Of a stretch of DNA of 6,940 nt, positions 1 through 6,615 are shown in pieces. The stretch comes from Desulfobacterales bacterium (GTDB lineage Bacteria > Desulfobacterota > Desulfobacteria > Desulfobacterales > Desulfobacteraceae). Positions within the stretch are counted from its first letter, which is position 1. Each line of letters opens with the position of its first letter. The notes under the pieces were generated by a model. It made no database searches. It saw only the letters and a program-made list of their open reading frames with translations, and was not told the DNA's origin. The stretch spans positions 1 to 6,940 of the forward strand of contig JAKSBB010001038.1 of assembly GCA_022361315.1 (NCBI GenBank), read 5' to 3'. A program made the position numbers and the translations under genes.

Positions 1-1542
1 GCCGCCTTCAGGTCCCGTCCAGGTTTCTTTGGGGATCAGTGTAATAAATCGTTTGTCGGCGGACAGGGAAATCCGGGCGTCTGGTTTGCCGTCAATGATC
101 ACCGCCAGGGATTTGCCGTCAATGGCGGACAGCAATGTCCGGCCGTTGCTGCGCACCATATGGGCCAGCATCACCGGTTCATTGGCCTGAATTACGGTGG
201 GCGCTTCGGGCAATGGCCTGCCAAAGTGATCCACGTAGAAAAAATGGCAGCCGTCCGGCACCGGTGTATGGTCGGTCAGGCACCTGGGATCGTCTTTGCC
301 TGCCGGAGACAGGGGATAATCATAGGGCACGAAGAACACCCCGCCGTTCTCTCCGGTAATGCAGACCCCGAGATGTCCCAGGGCCGGAGACCCGTTAAGA
401 TCGCTGCGGTTATCTTCTATGCACTGATAGGCCCAGTGGAAACTGCCATCTTTGTTGATACAATAAAGGCGGCCCTCACCGGAACCGAAATAAATCCGGT
501 CTTCCCCATCCACCACGGGTGACGACCGGATGGGCTCACGGGTGTCAAACTGCCAGGCCACATCCCCGTTTCTGGGGTCCAGGCCGACCACCGTACCGTC
601 ACAGGCCGCCTGTACAATAATCCCCGAAGACAATTGGGCCGGACTCCCGTAAATATGATCCCGGGCCCCGAAGGTCCAGAGGGTCCGGCCGTCCTTCTGG
701 GAAAGCGCCCGGAGAATCCCGTCAAATCCGCCCACGAGAACAGCACCGTCAGGCGCCCGGGAGGTCAGCAGCGGGGAGGCACTGATGCTGCCCAATCCTC
801 CGGCGGTCCAGATCTTTTTACCGGTGCGGGTATCGTAGCAGAAAATATTCACCACCGCATTGAAGCAGGAGGCAAAGAACACCCGGCCGGTGTCCGCGTT
901 CACGGCCGGGCAGGACCAGACCATTTCATTGGCAAGATACCGGTCTTTCGGTTTGCCGGATTCCCGGTCCATGCCGTAAACCAGGTAGTTGTCATTGGGG
1001 GCCAGCAAGGTGCCGTCGGCCAGCATCGCCGTATTGCCTTCAAACCAGTTGAGGTTGTAGGTTGTAATGTCGTAGAGGTCTTCGACCTCGGCGGTGGTGT
1101 GGGCGGCGAACCGCCAGATCTCGGTGCCGGTTTCCCTGTCCAATCCGTAAACATGGCCGTCACCCGATCCGAAAAAAATCCGTTTCTTATCGTCCAGCAG
1201 TGCGGAGGAATCAATGATTTCACCGGTGGCAAACCGCCACTTCAGCTTTCCTTCAGGTGTGATGGCGTAGAAATAATGATCGGCAGAACCGATATAAACC
1301 GTGCCCTCGCCGTCGATCACCGGGGAGCTGAAGATGCCTTTTCCGGTGGCAAACTCCCAGGGGACCATGTCCGAAGGGGTTGGGTTCACAGGGCTCCGGC
1401 CATTCTGGATGCTGTTTCCCCGGAATTTGGGCCAGGGGCTTAGGGGATCAAGCGGAACGGTTTCTTCATCGCTGCCGCAAGGCAACACACTGACCGTCCC
1501 CCCGGGCAGCCGGACCGCACGGTTTAATATATCCCTGATCAT
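1..1542 (-). CDS. PQQ-like beta-propeller repeat protein (C-terminus beyond left edge)
   Basis: The minus-strand frame is open for 514 codons from an ATG at 1542 to the window edge. After a short leader comes a W-P-K-F-R-G-N entry motif (37-43). About eight propeller blades then run from roughly residue 68 to 410. They share the pattern S-S-P-V-x-D-G, I/V-Y/F-x-G-S-x-D/G, Y-x-L/I-D, G-x-x-x-W-x-F; examples lie at 72-107, 110-146, 208-245, 254-291, 298-332 and 338-370. Such repeats (BamB/PQQ_2-like) usually serve in binding or scaffolding. I see no features of a quinoprotein dehydrogenase. The region after about residue 415 is not repeat-like and resembles an Ig-like or beta-sandwich tail, cut off by the window. 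There is no hydrophobic N-terminal signal peptide or usable lipobox, so a cytoplasmic location is likely. The start is fixed by a strong AGGAGG and by an ATGA overlap with the upstream TetR gene. Family assignment is firm; function and ligand are unknown. Confidence 0.9.
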   Translation of the reverse strand, partial: MIRDILNRAVRLPGGTVSVLPCGSDEETVPLDPLSPWPKFRGNSIQNGRSPVNPTPSDMVPWEFATGKGIFSSPVIDGEGTVYIGSADHYFYAITPEGKLKWRFATGEIIDSSALLDDKKRIFFGSGDGHVYGLDRETGTEIWRFAAHTTAEVEDLYDITTYNLNWFEGNTAMLADGTLLAPNDNYLVYGMDRESGKPKDRYLANEMVWSCPAVNADTGRVFFASCFNAVVNIFCYDTRTGKKIWTAGGLGSISASPLLTSRAPDGAVLVGGFDGILRALSQKDGRTLWTFGARDHIYGSPAQLSSGIIVQAACDGTVVGLDPRNGDVAWQFDTREPIRSSPVVDGEDRIYFGSGEGRLYCINKDGSFHWAYQCIEDNRSDLNGSPALGHLGVCITGENGGVFFVPYDYPLSPAGKDDPRCLTDHTPVPDGCHFFYVDHFGRPLPEAPTVIQANEPVMLAHMVRSNGRTLLSAIDGKSLAVIIDGKPDARISLSADKRFITLIPKETWTGPEGG

Positions 1543-2147
1543 TTCGCCTCCTTTTCTCCGGCCAGTTTCCTGGCTGTGGATTCAATATAAGCCAACCTGG
1601 TTTCAAGAACCTCCGGTTCAGGACAGGCCAGACTGTTGATCACCGCCCCCTGCACCGCCATGAGAACGAAATCCGCAAGGCTGTGGAACCGGTCCGTATC
1701 CATCTCAGAGAGGGCGGCCACGGTTTGGGTCATTTCATTGATCCGTTCCCGGTGCTTCAGGACGATGGGCTCGAGAGCGGCCTGAAGTTTCGGATCCGTT
1801 CTTGCCGCCACCGTAAGGTCGTAGGACGCCATCTGCCGCGGGGAGGAAAATACCGCCCAAAGGTGGCGGATCCCCCGGTGGATGACATCGCCTTCGGCCC
1901 GGCTGAAAGCCGTTTTAAATTCTTCGGCCAAGCCTGCGTAAAGATCTTCGGCCAGGGCGGCCACCATGGCGCCTTTGGACGGAAAATGTTTAAACAACGC
2001 CCCCTGGGATACACCGGCAGCCCGGCATACCCGGGTGGTGGTCAGGCCGGTGTACCCCTCACCGACCAGTACTTCAGTGGCAGCATCCAGCAGTTTGCGA
2101 CGGGTGGCGGCCTTTCTCTCTATCTGGGTCATTCCGGTTTTTGACAT
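1539..2147 (-). CDS. TetR/AcrR-family transcriptional regulator
   Basis: This 202-residue protein has the normal TetR length and layout. The N-terminal three-helix DNA-binding domain spans about residues 9-56. Its helix-turn-helix runs from T-T-T-R-V (36-40) through A-A-G-V-S-Q-G-A-L-F-K-H-F (43-55), followed by the typical P-S-K-G-A-M-V. The all-helical C-terminal domain (about 65-195) should bind the effector and form the dimer; its sequence does not reveal the ligand. The start at 2147 is supported by AAGGAG five bases upstream; Met6 (2132) is a weaker alternative. It is the first gene of a leftward unit and overlaps the propeller gene by four bases. A perfect palindrome sits over the -35 box of its own predicted promoter, so autorepression is likely. 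It may also affect the divergent operon. The family call is strong; the regulatory targets are inferred. Confidence 0.95.
   Translation of the reverse strand: MSKTGMTQIERKAATRRKLLDAATEVLVGEGYTGLTTTRVCRAAGVSQGALFKHFPSKGAMVAALAEDLYAGLAEEFKTAFSRAEGDVIHRGIRHLWAVFSSPRQMASYDLTVAARTDPKLQAALEPIVLKHRERINEMTQTVAALSEMDTDRFHSLADFVLMAVQGAVINSLACPEPEVLETRLAYIESTARKLAGEKEAK
1547..1555 (-). promoter_or_regulatory. Ribosome binding site of the propeller gene, inside the TetR coding end
   Basis: On the minus strand this reads AAAAGGAGG, followed by CGAA and then ATG. It lies within the last codons of the TetR gene and fixes the propeller start at 1542. The TetR stop (TGA, 1541-1539) overlaps that ATG as ATGA, the usual sign of translational coupling. 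Confidence 0.75.
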
Positions 2148-2152
2148 GGATT

Positions 2153-2158
2153 CTCCTT
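2153..2158 (-). promoter_or_regulatory. Ribosome binding site of the TetR gene
   Basis: The minus strand reads AAGGAG followed by five bases and the ATG at 2147. This favours that start over the in-frame Met five codons downstream. Confidence 0.7.
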
Positions 2159-2174
2159 ATTGTTGGGTGACCCC

Positions 2175-2203
2175 ACCATACAGGACAAAAAAGAAAGTGA
2201 CAA
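2175..2203 (-). promoter_or_regulatory. Predicted sigma-70-type promoter of the TetR-propeller unit
   Basis: On the minus strand a TTGTCA -35 box (2203-2198) is separated by exactly 17 bases from a TATGGT -10 box (2180-2175). The -35 matches the consensus at five of six positions and the -10 at four of six. The distance to the TetR start leaves a short leader containing the ribosome binding site. The -35 lies inside the palindrome at 2194-2211, so a bound dimer would block polymerase. Confidence 0.55.
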
Positions 2204-2211
2204 GTCACTTT
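2194..2211. promoter_or_regulatory. 18-bp perfect inverted repeat, candidate TetR operator
   Basis: The sequence AAAGTGAC, two bases AA, then GTCACTTT forms an inverted repeat with eight-base arms and no mismatch. Its size and symmetry suit a TetR-family dimer site. It overlaps the -35 box of the predicted leftward promoter next to a tetR gene, the classic autorepressor arrangement. It is about 125 bases upstream of the rightward start codon, so control of the divergent operon is possible but less obvious. Identity as an operator is inferred from position and symmetry. Confidence 0.6.
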
Positions 2212-2268
2212 TTATTTTTTCCTGCTACACCCCCTTGCACTTTTTCCAAGAAACCCGCAACAATAGCC

Positions 2269-2299
2269 TTGACCTGTCTAGGGGTTCATACTTTACCTT
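2269..2299 (+). promoter_or_regulatory. Possible MerR-type promoter for the rightward operon
   Basis: TTGACC (2269-2274) is a good -35 box. TACCTT (2294-2299) could be the -10, giving a 19-base spacer, which is the stretched spacing typical of promoters activated by MerR proteins. The downstream gene encodes a MerR-type domain, and such regulators often act on their own promoter. The -10 is weak. I could not find a clean dyad in the spacer, only an imperfect ACCT/AGGGGT pair. A shorter spacing to TTTACC (17 bases) is an alternative. Confidence 0.3.
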
Positions 2300-2326
2300 C
2301 AGGCAGATTTTAAAAACCACAACCAC

Positions 2327-2332
2327 AGGAGA
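2327..2332 (+). promoter_or_regulatory. Ribosome binding site deciding the MerR-methyltransferase start
   Basis: AGGAGA lies four bases before the ATG at 2337. The reading frame stays open upstream as far as a TTG at 2160, but that extension crosses the promoter region and has no ribosome binding site. The MerR domain begins directly at this ATG, so 2337 is the right start. Confidence 0.75.
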
Positions 2333-2336
2333 GACC

Positions 2337-3557
2337 ATGTATGCCATTGCCCGGGCCTGTGAGCTGGTGGGGGTTGCCCGCTCCACCCTGCTCTACTACG
2401 AGCGGATCGGTATTATCACACCGGCCCGGCATCCGGAGAACGGCTACCGGGAATACTCAGACACGGACATCCATGCCCTGATCCTGATCCGGCAATTGCA
2501 AAAGGCGGGCTTCAGCCTGAAAGAGGCCCGTGACATCATGCAGGGAGACCTGGATGCCGACCTGATTCAGGCCAGGTTCCATACGCTTGAAAACGAAATC
2601 CGGGAACTGATGACGGCCCGGGAGATGGTCAAGTCCCTTGCCGTTCATGCCACGGGCAGGCCGCCTGTCACCGAGGACCGCCTGGATCTGAAGGGCCGGT
2701 GGCATGCCGATCTGGAAAAAAGGGCAGGTAAAGCCCATGAGCAATGGCTGAAACGCCTGGGATTTGATGACAAGGAACAACTATACATCCGGTGGGTCAC
2801 CCGGGACCTGGCGGACTCGGAAACCTACATGCAAGATTTCTTCAGGGTATTCGAGGCCATGAAGCGCCAGGGCCCCGGCAGCCCGGCAGCCACCGCCAAA
2901 GGATTCGAACTGGTCCCGAATAATCATGCGCTTAAACATATCCTTGAACTAGGATGCGGCAAAGGACAATCCTGCCTGACGCTGGCGGCACTTAGCTCGG
3001 CCGGAATAACGGCCATCGACAACCATCAACCCTTTCTGAATGCGTTGGCCGCAGCAGCAGAAGCCGCGGGATTCAGAAACAGGATCGACATCCGTAACAT
3101 CAGCATGACCGATATGGATGTTGACCCGGGCAGTGTTGACCTGATCTGGTCGGAAGGATCGGCCTATTTCATGGGATTTAAGAAAGCCCTGGCCGACTGG
3201 AAGAAGCTTTTGCGGCCGGACGGCCATATCTTTGTCAGCGATGCGGTCTGGCTGACGGAAACCCGGTCCCGCCCCATTGCCGATTACTTCAGAATTGAGT
3301 ATCCCGGCATGACAACCGCCGACATCCGTAAGCAGGACGCCCGGGACCTTGGGTATCGTGTGGCCGGGGAATTTATCCTGCCCGAAGACGACTGGCGTGG
3401 ATTTTACGAGGATATGGCGGCCTGCGTCCATGAAGCAGAGTCGGAGACCGGCCATTGCCGGGCCTATGACAAAATGAAGACCGAAACGGAAGTCGGGCTG
3501 AAGTACCTCGGGGAATATGGGATTATCTGCCTGCTTCTCACCCCGGCTGCCGAGTAA
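2337..3557 (+). CDS. MerR-type regulator fused to a class I SAM-dependent methyltransferase
   Basis: The 406-residue protein has two parts. Residues 1-70 are a MerR winged helix: a helix-turn-helix over C-E-L-V-G-V-A-R-S-T-L (8-18), then L-L-Y-Y-E-R-I-G (18-25), the wing with G-Y-R-E-Y (36-40) and Q-K-A-G-F-S-L-K-E-A (55-64). Residues 75-103 look like the usual dimerising helix. A charged, helical linker with several Trp residues (115-190) precedes a Rossmann-fold methyltransferase (195-400). Motif I is L-E-L-G-C-G-K-G (203-210). The acidic ribose-binding residue is D228 in A-I-D-N-H, and a later motif is W-S-E-G-S-A-Y (271-277). Normal MerR proteins carry a ligand-binding domain in this place, so the enzyme domain may be the sensor, or the protein may both regulate and methylate. 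The methyl acceptor is unknown. It heads the operon, and its stop overlaps the ribosome binding site of the next gene. Confidence 0.9.
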   Translation: MYAIARACELVGVARSTLLYYERIGIITPARHPENGYREYSDTDIHALILIRQLQKAGFSLKEARDIMQGDLDADLIQARFHTLENEIRELMTAREMVKSLAVHATGRPPVTEDRLDLKGRWHADLEKRAGKAHEQWLKRLGFDDKEQLYIRWVTRDLADSETYMQDFFRVFEAMKRQGPGSPAATAKGFELVPNNHALKHILELGCGKGQSCLTLAALSSAGITAIDNHQPFLNALAAAAEAAGFRNRIDIRNISMTDMDVDPGSVDLIWSEGSAYFMGFKKALADWKKLLRPDGHIFVSDAVWLTETRSRPIADYFRIEYPGMTTADIRKQDARDLGYRVAGEFILPEDDWRGFYEDMAACVHEAESETGHCRAYDKMKTETEVGLKYLGEYGIICLLLTPAAE

Positions 3558-3568
3558 AGGAGCGATAT

Positions 3569-4408
3569 ATGAAACTTACCGTACTGGTGGACAATAATAC
3601 ATTGATTGACAGATACTTCCTTGCCGAGCCGGGCCTTTCCCTGCTCATCGAGGACAAGGATACCCAAGTGCTGTTCGACACGGGGTATTCAGACCTTTTT
3701 CTGAGAAATGCGGAAAAAATGGGGAAAGACCTTTCCCGGCTGGATTACCTGGTGATCTCCCACAGCCATCTGGACCATACCTGGGGCCTGGATCCCTTCA
3801 TCCGGTACCTCACCGAACTGGCCATTGAGGACCGGCCCCACACCCGGCCGGAACTGGTGGGGCACCCCGGCATTTTCACCTCCGCAGGCATGGATAAGAT
3901 CCCGGAGTTCGGCAGCCTCATGTCCAGGGACAAAACCGCCCGGCACCTCCCCCTGAAACTGAGCCGGGAGCCGGTATGGCTGTCTGAGCGGCTGGTTTTT
4001 CTGGGGGAAATTCCCAGGGAAAACGAATTCGAAGGAAACACTGCTTTCGGCCACAAAGAAGGAGAGGAGGCACCGGATCTGGTAGCGGATGATTCCGCCC
4101 TGGCCTACCGGACCGACCAGGGCCTGGTGGTCATCACGGGCTGCGCCCACGCCGGGATATGCAACACCATTACCTATGCCCAAAAGGTCTGTGAAGAAGA
4201 ACGCATCGCCGATGTTATCGGCGGCTTCCACCTGCTGGACCCGCCCATGGTCCAGATTAAAATGACCGTGGATTTCTTCCGGCGGATCTCCCCTTCAGCC
4301 GTTCATGCCTGCCACTGCACCGACCTGAACTCGAAGATCGCCCTGGCCCGGGTGGCAGCGGTAAAAGAAACCGGGGTGGGCATGACCCTGACCTACCCAA
4401 GCAATTAA
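3569..4408 (+). CDS. Metallo-beta-lactamase-fold hydrolase, COG1237 type
   Basis: This 279-residue protein has the fold's metal-site motifs in order. They are L-F-D-T-G (35-39), H-S-H-L-D-H (65-70), D-D-S-A-L-A-Y (174-180), T-G-C-A-H-A-G-I-C-N (190-199, with H194), G-G-F-H-L (218-222) and a late H-A-C-H-C-T (246-251). The D-D-x-A-L, T-G-C-A/S-H-A-G-I and G-G-F-H-L set is typical of COG1237, which includes the archaeal protein annotated as a dihydropterin ribofuranosyl-aminobenzene phosphate synthase. The exact substrate cannot be read from the sequence, and bacterial members are mostly uncharacterised. All metal ligands appear present, so an active enzyme is likely. There is no signal peptide; it should be cytoplasmic. 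AAAGGAG at 3556-3562 overlaps the previous stop and sits six bases before the ATG, which implies co-translation with the methyltransferase fusion. Confidence 0.9.
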   Translation: MKLTVLVDNNTLIDRYFLAEPGLSLLIEDKDTQVLFDTGYSDLFLRNAEKMGKDLSRLDYLVISHSHLDHTWGLDPFIRYLTELAIEDRPHTRPELVGHPGIFTSAGMDKIPEFGSLMSRDKTARHLPLKLSREPVWLSERLVFLGEIPRENEFEGNTAFGHKEGEEAPDLVADDSALAYRTDQGLVVITGCAHAGICNTITYAQKVCEEERIADVIGGFHLLDPPMVQIKMTVDFFRRISPSAVHACHCTDLNSKIALARVAAVKETGVGMTLTYPSN

Positions 4409-4439
4409 CGGAATAATTAAACACCCTATAGGACAACCT

Positions 4440-5717
4440 ATGACATTCACCTTCAAAACACCGGATTCCAGAGATTATGAAGACCAGGTTTCAACCCTCT
4501 TAAACACGGTATTCCACCCGGAACGCGTGGGCGATCTGGCATCCAGTTTTTTCCGGCATCTGCCGGGACTCAAACCGGAACACTGGTTTACCATGGCCGA
4601 CGACACCACCGGAGAACCTGTGGCGTCCTTCACCCTGATTCCCTGGACATGGGAAATAAACGGCATCCGCCTCAAGGTGGCGGAGATGGGGCTGGTGGGC
4701 ACCCTGGAAAGCTGCCGGGGCGCAGGCCTGATGCGGAAACTGAACCGGCATTTCGATGACTATGTCCGGGAAAAGGGGTACGACCTGTGCATCATCCAGG
4801 GCATCCCCGGCTTTTACCACAACTTCGGATACCACTATGCCATTGAATTTGAGAGCCATATCGACCTGCCCCTGGCCCTTATTCCGGATGTCCCCACCGA
4901 TGCAATCCAGACATTCACGCTCCGTAAAGCCGGTACAAAGGATATCCCTTTTCTCATGGCCCAGGATGACGCCTACCGGAACGCCAATGCATTCTCCGTG
5001 TACCGGTCCGAAGCGACGTGGGAATACCTGCTCACCCACAGCCGTGCCACGGAGTACGGATCTAATTTCTGGATTCTGGAGACTGCCGACGGTACACCCC
5101 GGTATTATGCCCGGGTGCCCCTCCAGGGGTTCGGCCACGGCCTGATTCTGAGCGAGGTCAGCGAGACCATCGGCCATGAAGGCTTCATGGCGTTGATAAG
5201 ACACTTAAAGGCGCTGGCAATCGAAGCAGAAAAACCTTACATCCGGGTCAATCTTAACTCCGAGAGTCCCGCCGCCAGAATGGCTCTGGCCATGGGAGCG
5301 CAATTCAACCGGCCGTATGCCTGGCAGATCAAGATCCCGGATGCCTTAGGCTTTCTGGAGCGAATCAAACCGGCGCTTGAACACCGGCTGGCCGCAGGTA
5401 TATTCAAGGGATATACCGGCACCCTGCGCCTGGACCTCTACACCGAAGCCATTGACCTGGTCATCCAGCATGGTAAGATCACCTTTGCCCGGGGTACGGA
5501 TGCGGAGGTCGAGCAGGCCTTCTGCATCCCCAAGGATCTTTTCGCCCCCCTGGTGCTGGGCTACCGGAGCTGGGAGGAACTCCAGCACAGCCGGCCGGAC
5601 ATTTTCCCGGCCAACCAGCACCTCAGGTTCAAACCGGCGGTTCAGCCGGATGAGGCGGGCCTGCTGACCGGAACGCTGTTCCCCAAAACCAGGTCCTGGA
5701 TTTACGAACGTTTTTAG
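4440..5717 (+). CDS. Eis-like GNAT N-acetyltransferase with SCP2-type C-terminal domain
   Basis: The 425-residue length fits the Eis-like architecture: an N-terminal GNAT domain (about 1-150), a second degenerate GNAT domain (about 155-300) and a sterol-carrier-like domain (about 305-425). The acetyl-CoA loop is visible at E-S-C-R-G-A-G-L-M (90-98), preceded by the strand M-G-L-V-G-T-L. G-F-Y-H-N-F-G-Y (124-131) is the usual GNAT segment carrying a catalytic Tyr (Y126). The protein ends exactly in a Phe (I-Y-E-R-F). In Mycobacterium Eis, Tyr126 and the C-terminal carboxylate of a terminal Phe are reported to act in catalysis; conservation here suggests an active enzyme. Eis proteins acetylate amines such as aminoglycosides or lysine side chains, but the acceptor here is unknown. 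A weak AGGA (4430-4433) precedes the ATG. It lies 31 bases after the hydrolase gene, in the same likely transcript. Confidence 0.88.
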   Translation: MTFTFKTPDSRDYEDQVSTLLNTVFHPERVGDLASSFFRHLPGLKPEHWFTMADDTTGEPVASFTLIPWTWEINGIRLKVAEMGLVGTLESCRGAGLMRKLNRHFDDYVREKGYDLCIIQGIPGFYHNFGYHYAIEFESHIDLPLALIPDVPTDAIQTFTLRKAGTKDIPFLMAQDDAYRNANAFSVYRSEATWEYLLTHSRATEYGSNFWILETADGTPRYYARVPLQGFGHGLILSEVSETIGHEGFMALIRHLKALAIEAEKPYIRVNLNSESPAARMALAMGAQFNRPYAWQIKIPDALGFLERIKPALEHRLAAGIFKGYTGTLRLDLYTEAIDLVIQHGKITFARGTDAEVEQAFCIPKDLFAPLVLGYRSWEELQHSRPDIFPANQHLRFKPAVQPDEAGLLTGTLFPKTRSWIYERF

Positions 5718-5744
5718 CCCGGAAGGCATTGGATTGCCACCGGG

Positions 5745-5751
5745 AAGGAGG
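5745..5751 (+). promoter_or_regulatory. Ribosome binding site deciding the GTG start of the aldo/keto reductase-like gene
   Basis: AAGGAGG lies four bases before GTG (5756-5758). An in-frame TTG at 5729 would place this site inside the coding region and would add residues that do not resemble the family, so GTG is preferred. Confidence 0.75.
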
Positions 5752-5755
5752 TTCC

Positions 5756-6580
5756 GTGGCATCTGATTTCAACACGACAACGCTGGGCCGTACCGGGCTT
5801 AAGGTCGGCCGTCTGGGGCTCGCCGGCAGTTACGGTGCCCCGGCCGGTGCTTATGAAGCCGCCTTTGACCGGGGTTGCAATTACTTTTACTCCGGCTCCG
5901 GCCGTAAGCGCTCCGAGATGAAAGCTGCGGTCCGCACCCTGGTGAACCGCGGATATCGGGACAAAATGGTGATCAGTATCCAAACCTATGCCCGCATGGG
6001 GCTGATGACGGAATTTCTGTTCAAACAGGCCCTGAAATCCATGGGTATCGGCCATACCGATATTCTCATGCTGGGGTGGCACAACACCAAACCGTCAAAC
6101 CGGTTGATTGATTTTGCCCTGTCCATGAAGGAAAAGGGGCTTGCCCGGTTTATCGGCCTGTCCGGACACAACCGCCGATTGTTTGCCGATCTTGCCCAAT
6201 CCCGGGAAACGGATTCCATCTTCGATCTTTTCCAGATCCGGTACAACCCGGCCCATACCGGGGCGGAGAAAGACTGCTTTCCGGCTCTGGACCAGAGTTA
6301 CCGCCAGGGTATCGTCTCCTACACGGCCACCCGATGGGGTCATCTGCTGAAGGACAAATACATGCCACCGGGGGAACCACCGCTGACAGCTTCCGACTGC
6401 TACCGGTTCGCCTTATCCAACCCGATTGTGGATATCTGCCTCACCGGCCCCCGAAACAGAGCAGAGGTGGCCCACGCCCTCACCGTTCTGGATAAAGGGC
6501 CGCTGACACCTGAAGAAACCGATCGGATCAGACGTATAGGTGCCCATGTCCACGACACTGCCGGCGGATTTTTCAGCTGA
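5756..6580 (+). CDS. Aldo/keto reductase-fold protein with atypical active site
   Basis: The 274-residue protein, with a GTG start, follows the aldo/keto reductase plan. It opens with T-L-G-R-T-G-L-K-V-G-R-L-G (9-21), has a helix and strand reaching R-G-C-N-Y-F (39-44), then a T-D-I-L-M-L strand (101-106), R-F-I-G-L-S-G-H (131-138), Q-I-R-Y-N (160-164), G-I-V-S-Y-T (185-190) and a cofactor-binding-like C-L-T-G-P-R-N-R-A-E-V (228-238). The usual catalytic Asp, Tyr, Lys and His appear to be missing. The Asp position in F-D-T is Y45, the Tyr region is S-G-S-G-R-K-R, the Lys position is near Q76, and the His position is G107 (with W-H next to it). It is therefore either a different chemistry on the same barrel or a non-enzymatic role. 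I have an impression of similar proteins with an N-Y-F-Y-x-G-S motif in other bacteria, which would suggest a conserved subfamily rather than decay. Substrate unknown. Confidence 0.82.
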   Translation: MASDFNTTTLGRTGLKVGRLGLAGSYGAPAGAYEAAFDRGCNYFYSGSGRKRSEMKAAVRTLVNRGYRDKMVISIQTYARMGLMTEFLFKQALKSMGIGHTDILMLGWHNTKPSNRLIDFALSMKEKGLARFIGLSGHNRRLFADLAQSRETDSIFDLFQIRYNPAHTGAEKDCFPALDQSYRQGIVSYTATRWGHLLKDKYMPPGEPPLTASDCYRFALSNPIVDICLTGPRNRAEVAHALTVLDKGPLTPEETDRIRRIGAHVHDTAGGFFS

Positions 6581-6615
6581 TTGGTAACTTCTCCCCCTTT
6601 AAATTGGATACCTAA

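Noticed and set aside
634..1443. Long plus-strand open frame of 269 codons
   Set aside because: It lies entirely opposite the propeller gene, whose repeats are unmistakable; the translation shows no family features and is explained by the GC-rich antisense frame.
2194..2222. Palindrome followed by a T-run, resembling a rho-independent terminator
   Set aside because: No gene on the plus strand ends just upstream, and the stem is A/T-rich at its base. Its overlap with a -35 box next to a tetR gene fits an operator better.
2160..2336. In-frame upstream extension of the MerR-methyltransferase from a TTG at 2160
   Set aside because: It runs through the predicted operator and promoter, has no ribosome binding site, and its residues do not resemble any MerR N-terminus. 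The ATG at 2337 has AGGAGA and begins the domain exactly.
4425..4432. CCTATAGG palindrome between the hydrolase and acetyltransferase genes
   Set aside because: Eight bases of symmetry are expected by chance, there is no promoter-like pair around it, and part of it serves as the weak ribosome binding site.
4500..5204. Minus-strand open frame of 234 codons
   Set aside because: It is antisense to the acetyltransferase gene, has no recognisable domain and no ribosome binding site; it is a codon-bias artefact.
5729..5755. TTG start for the aldo/keto reductase-like gene
   Set aside because: The AAGGAGG site would fall within the coding region, and the nine extra residues are unlike the family's start; GTG at 5756 is well placed.
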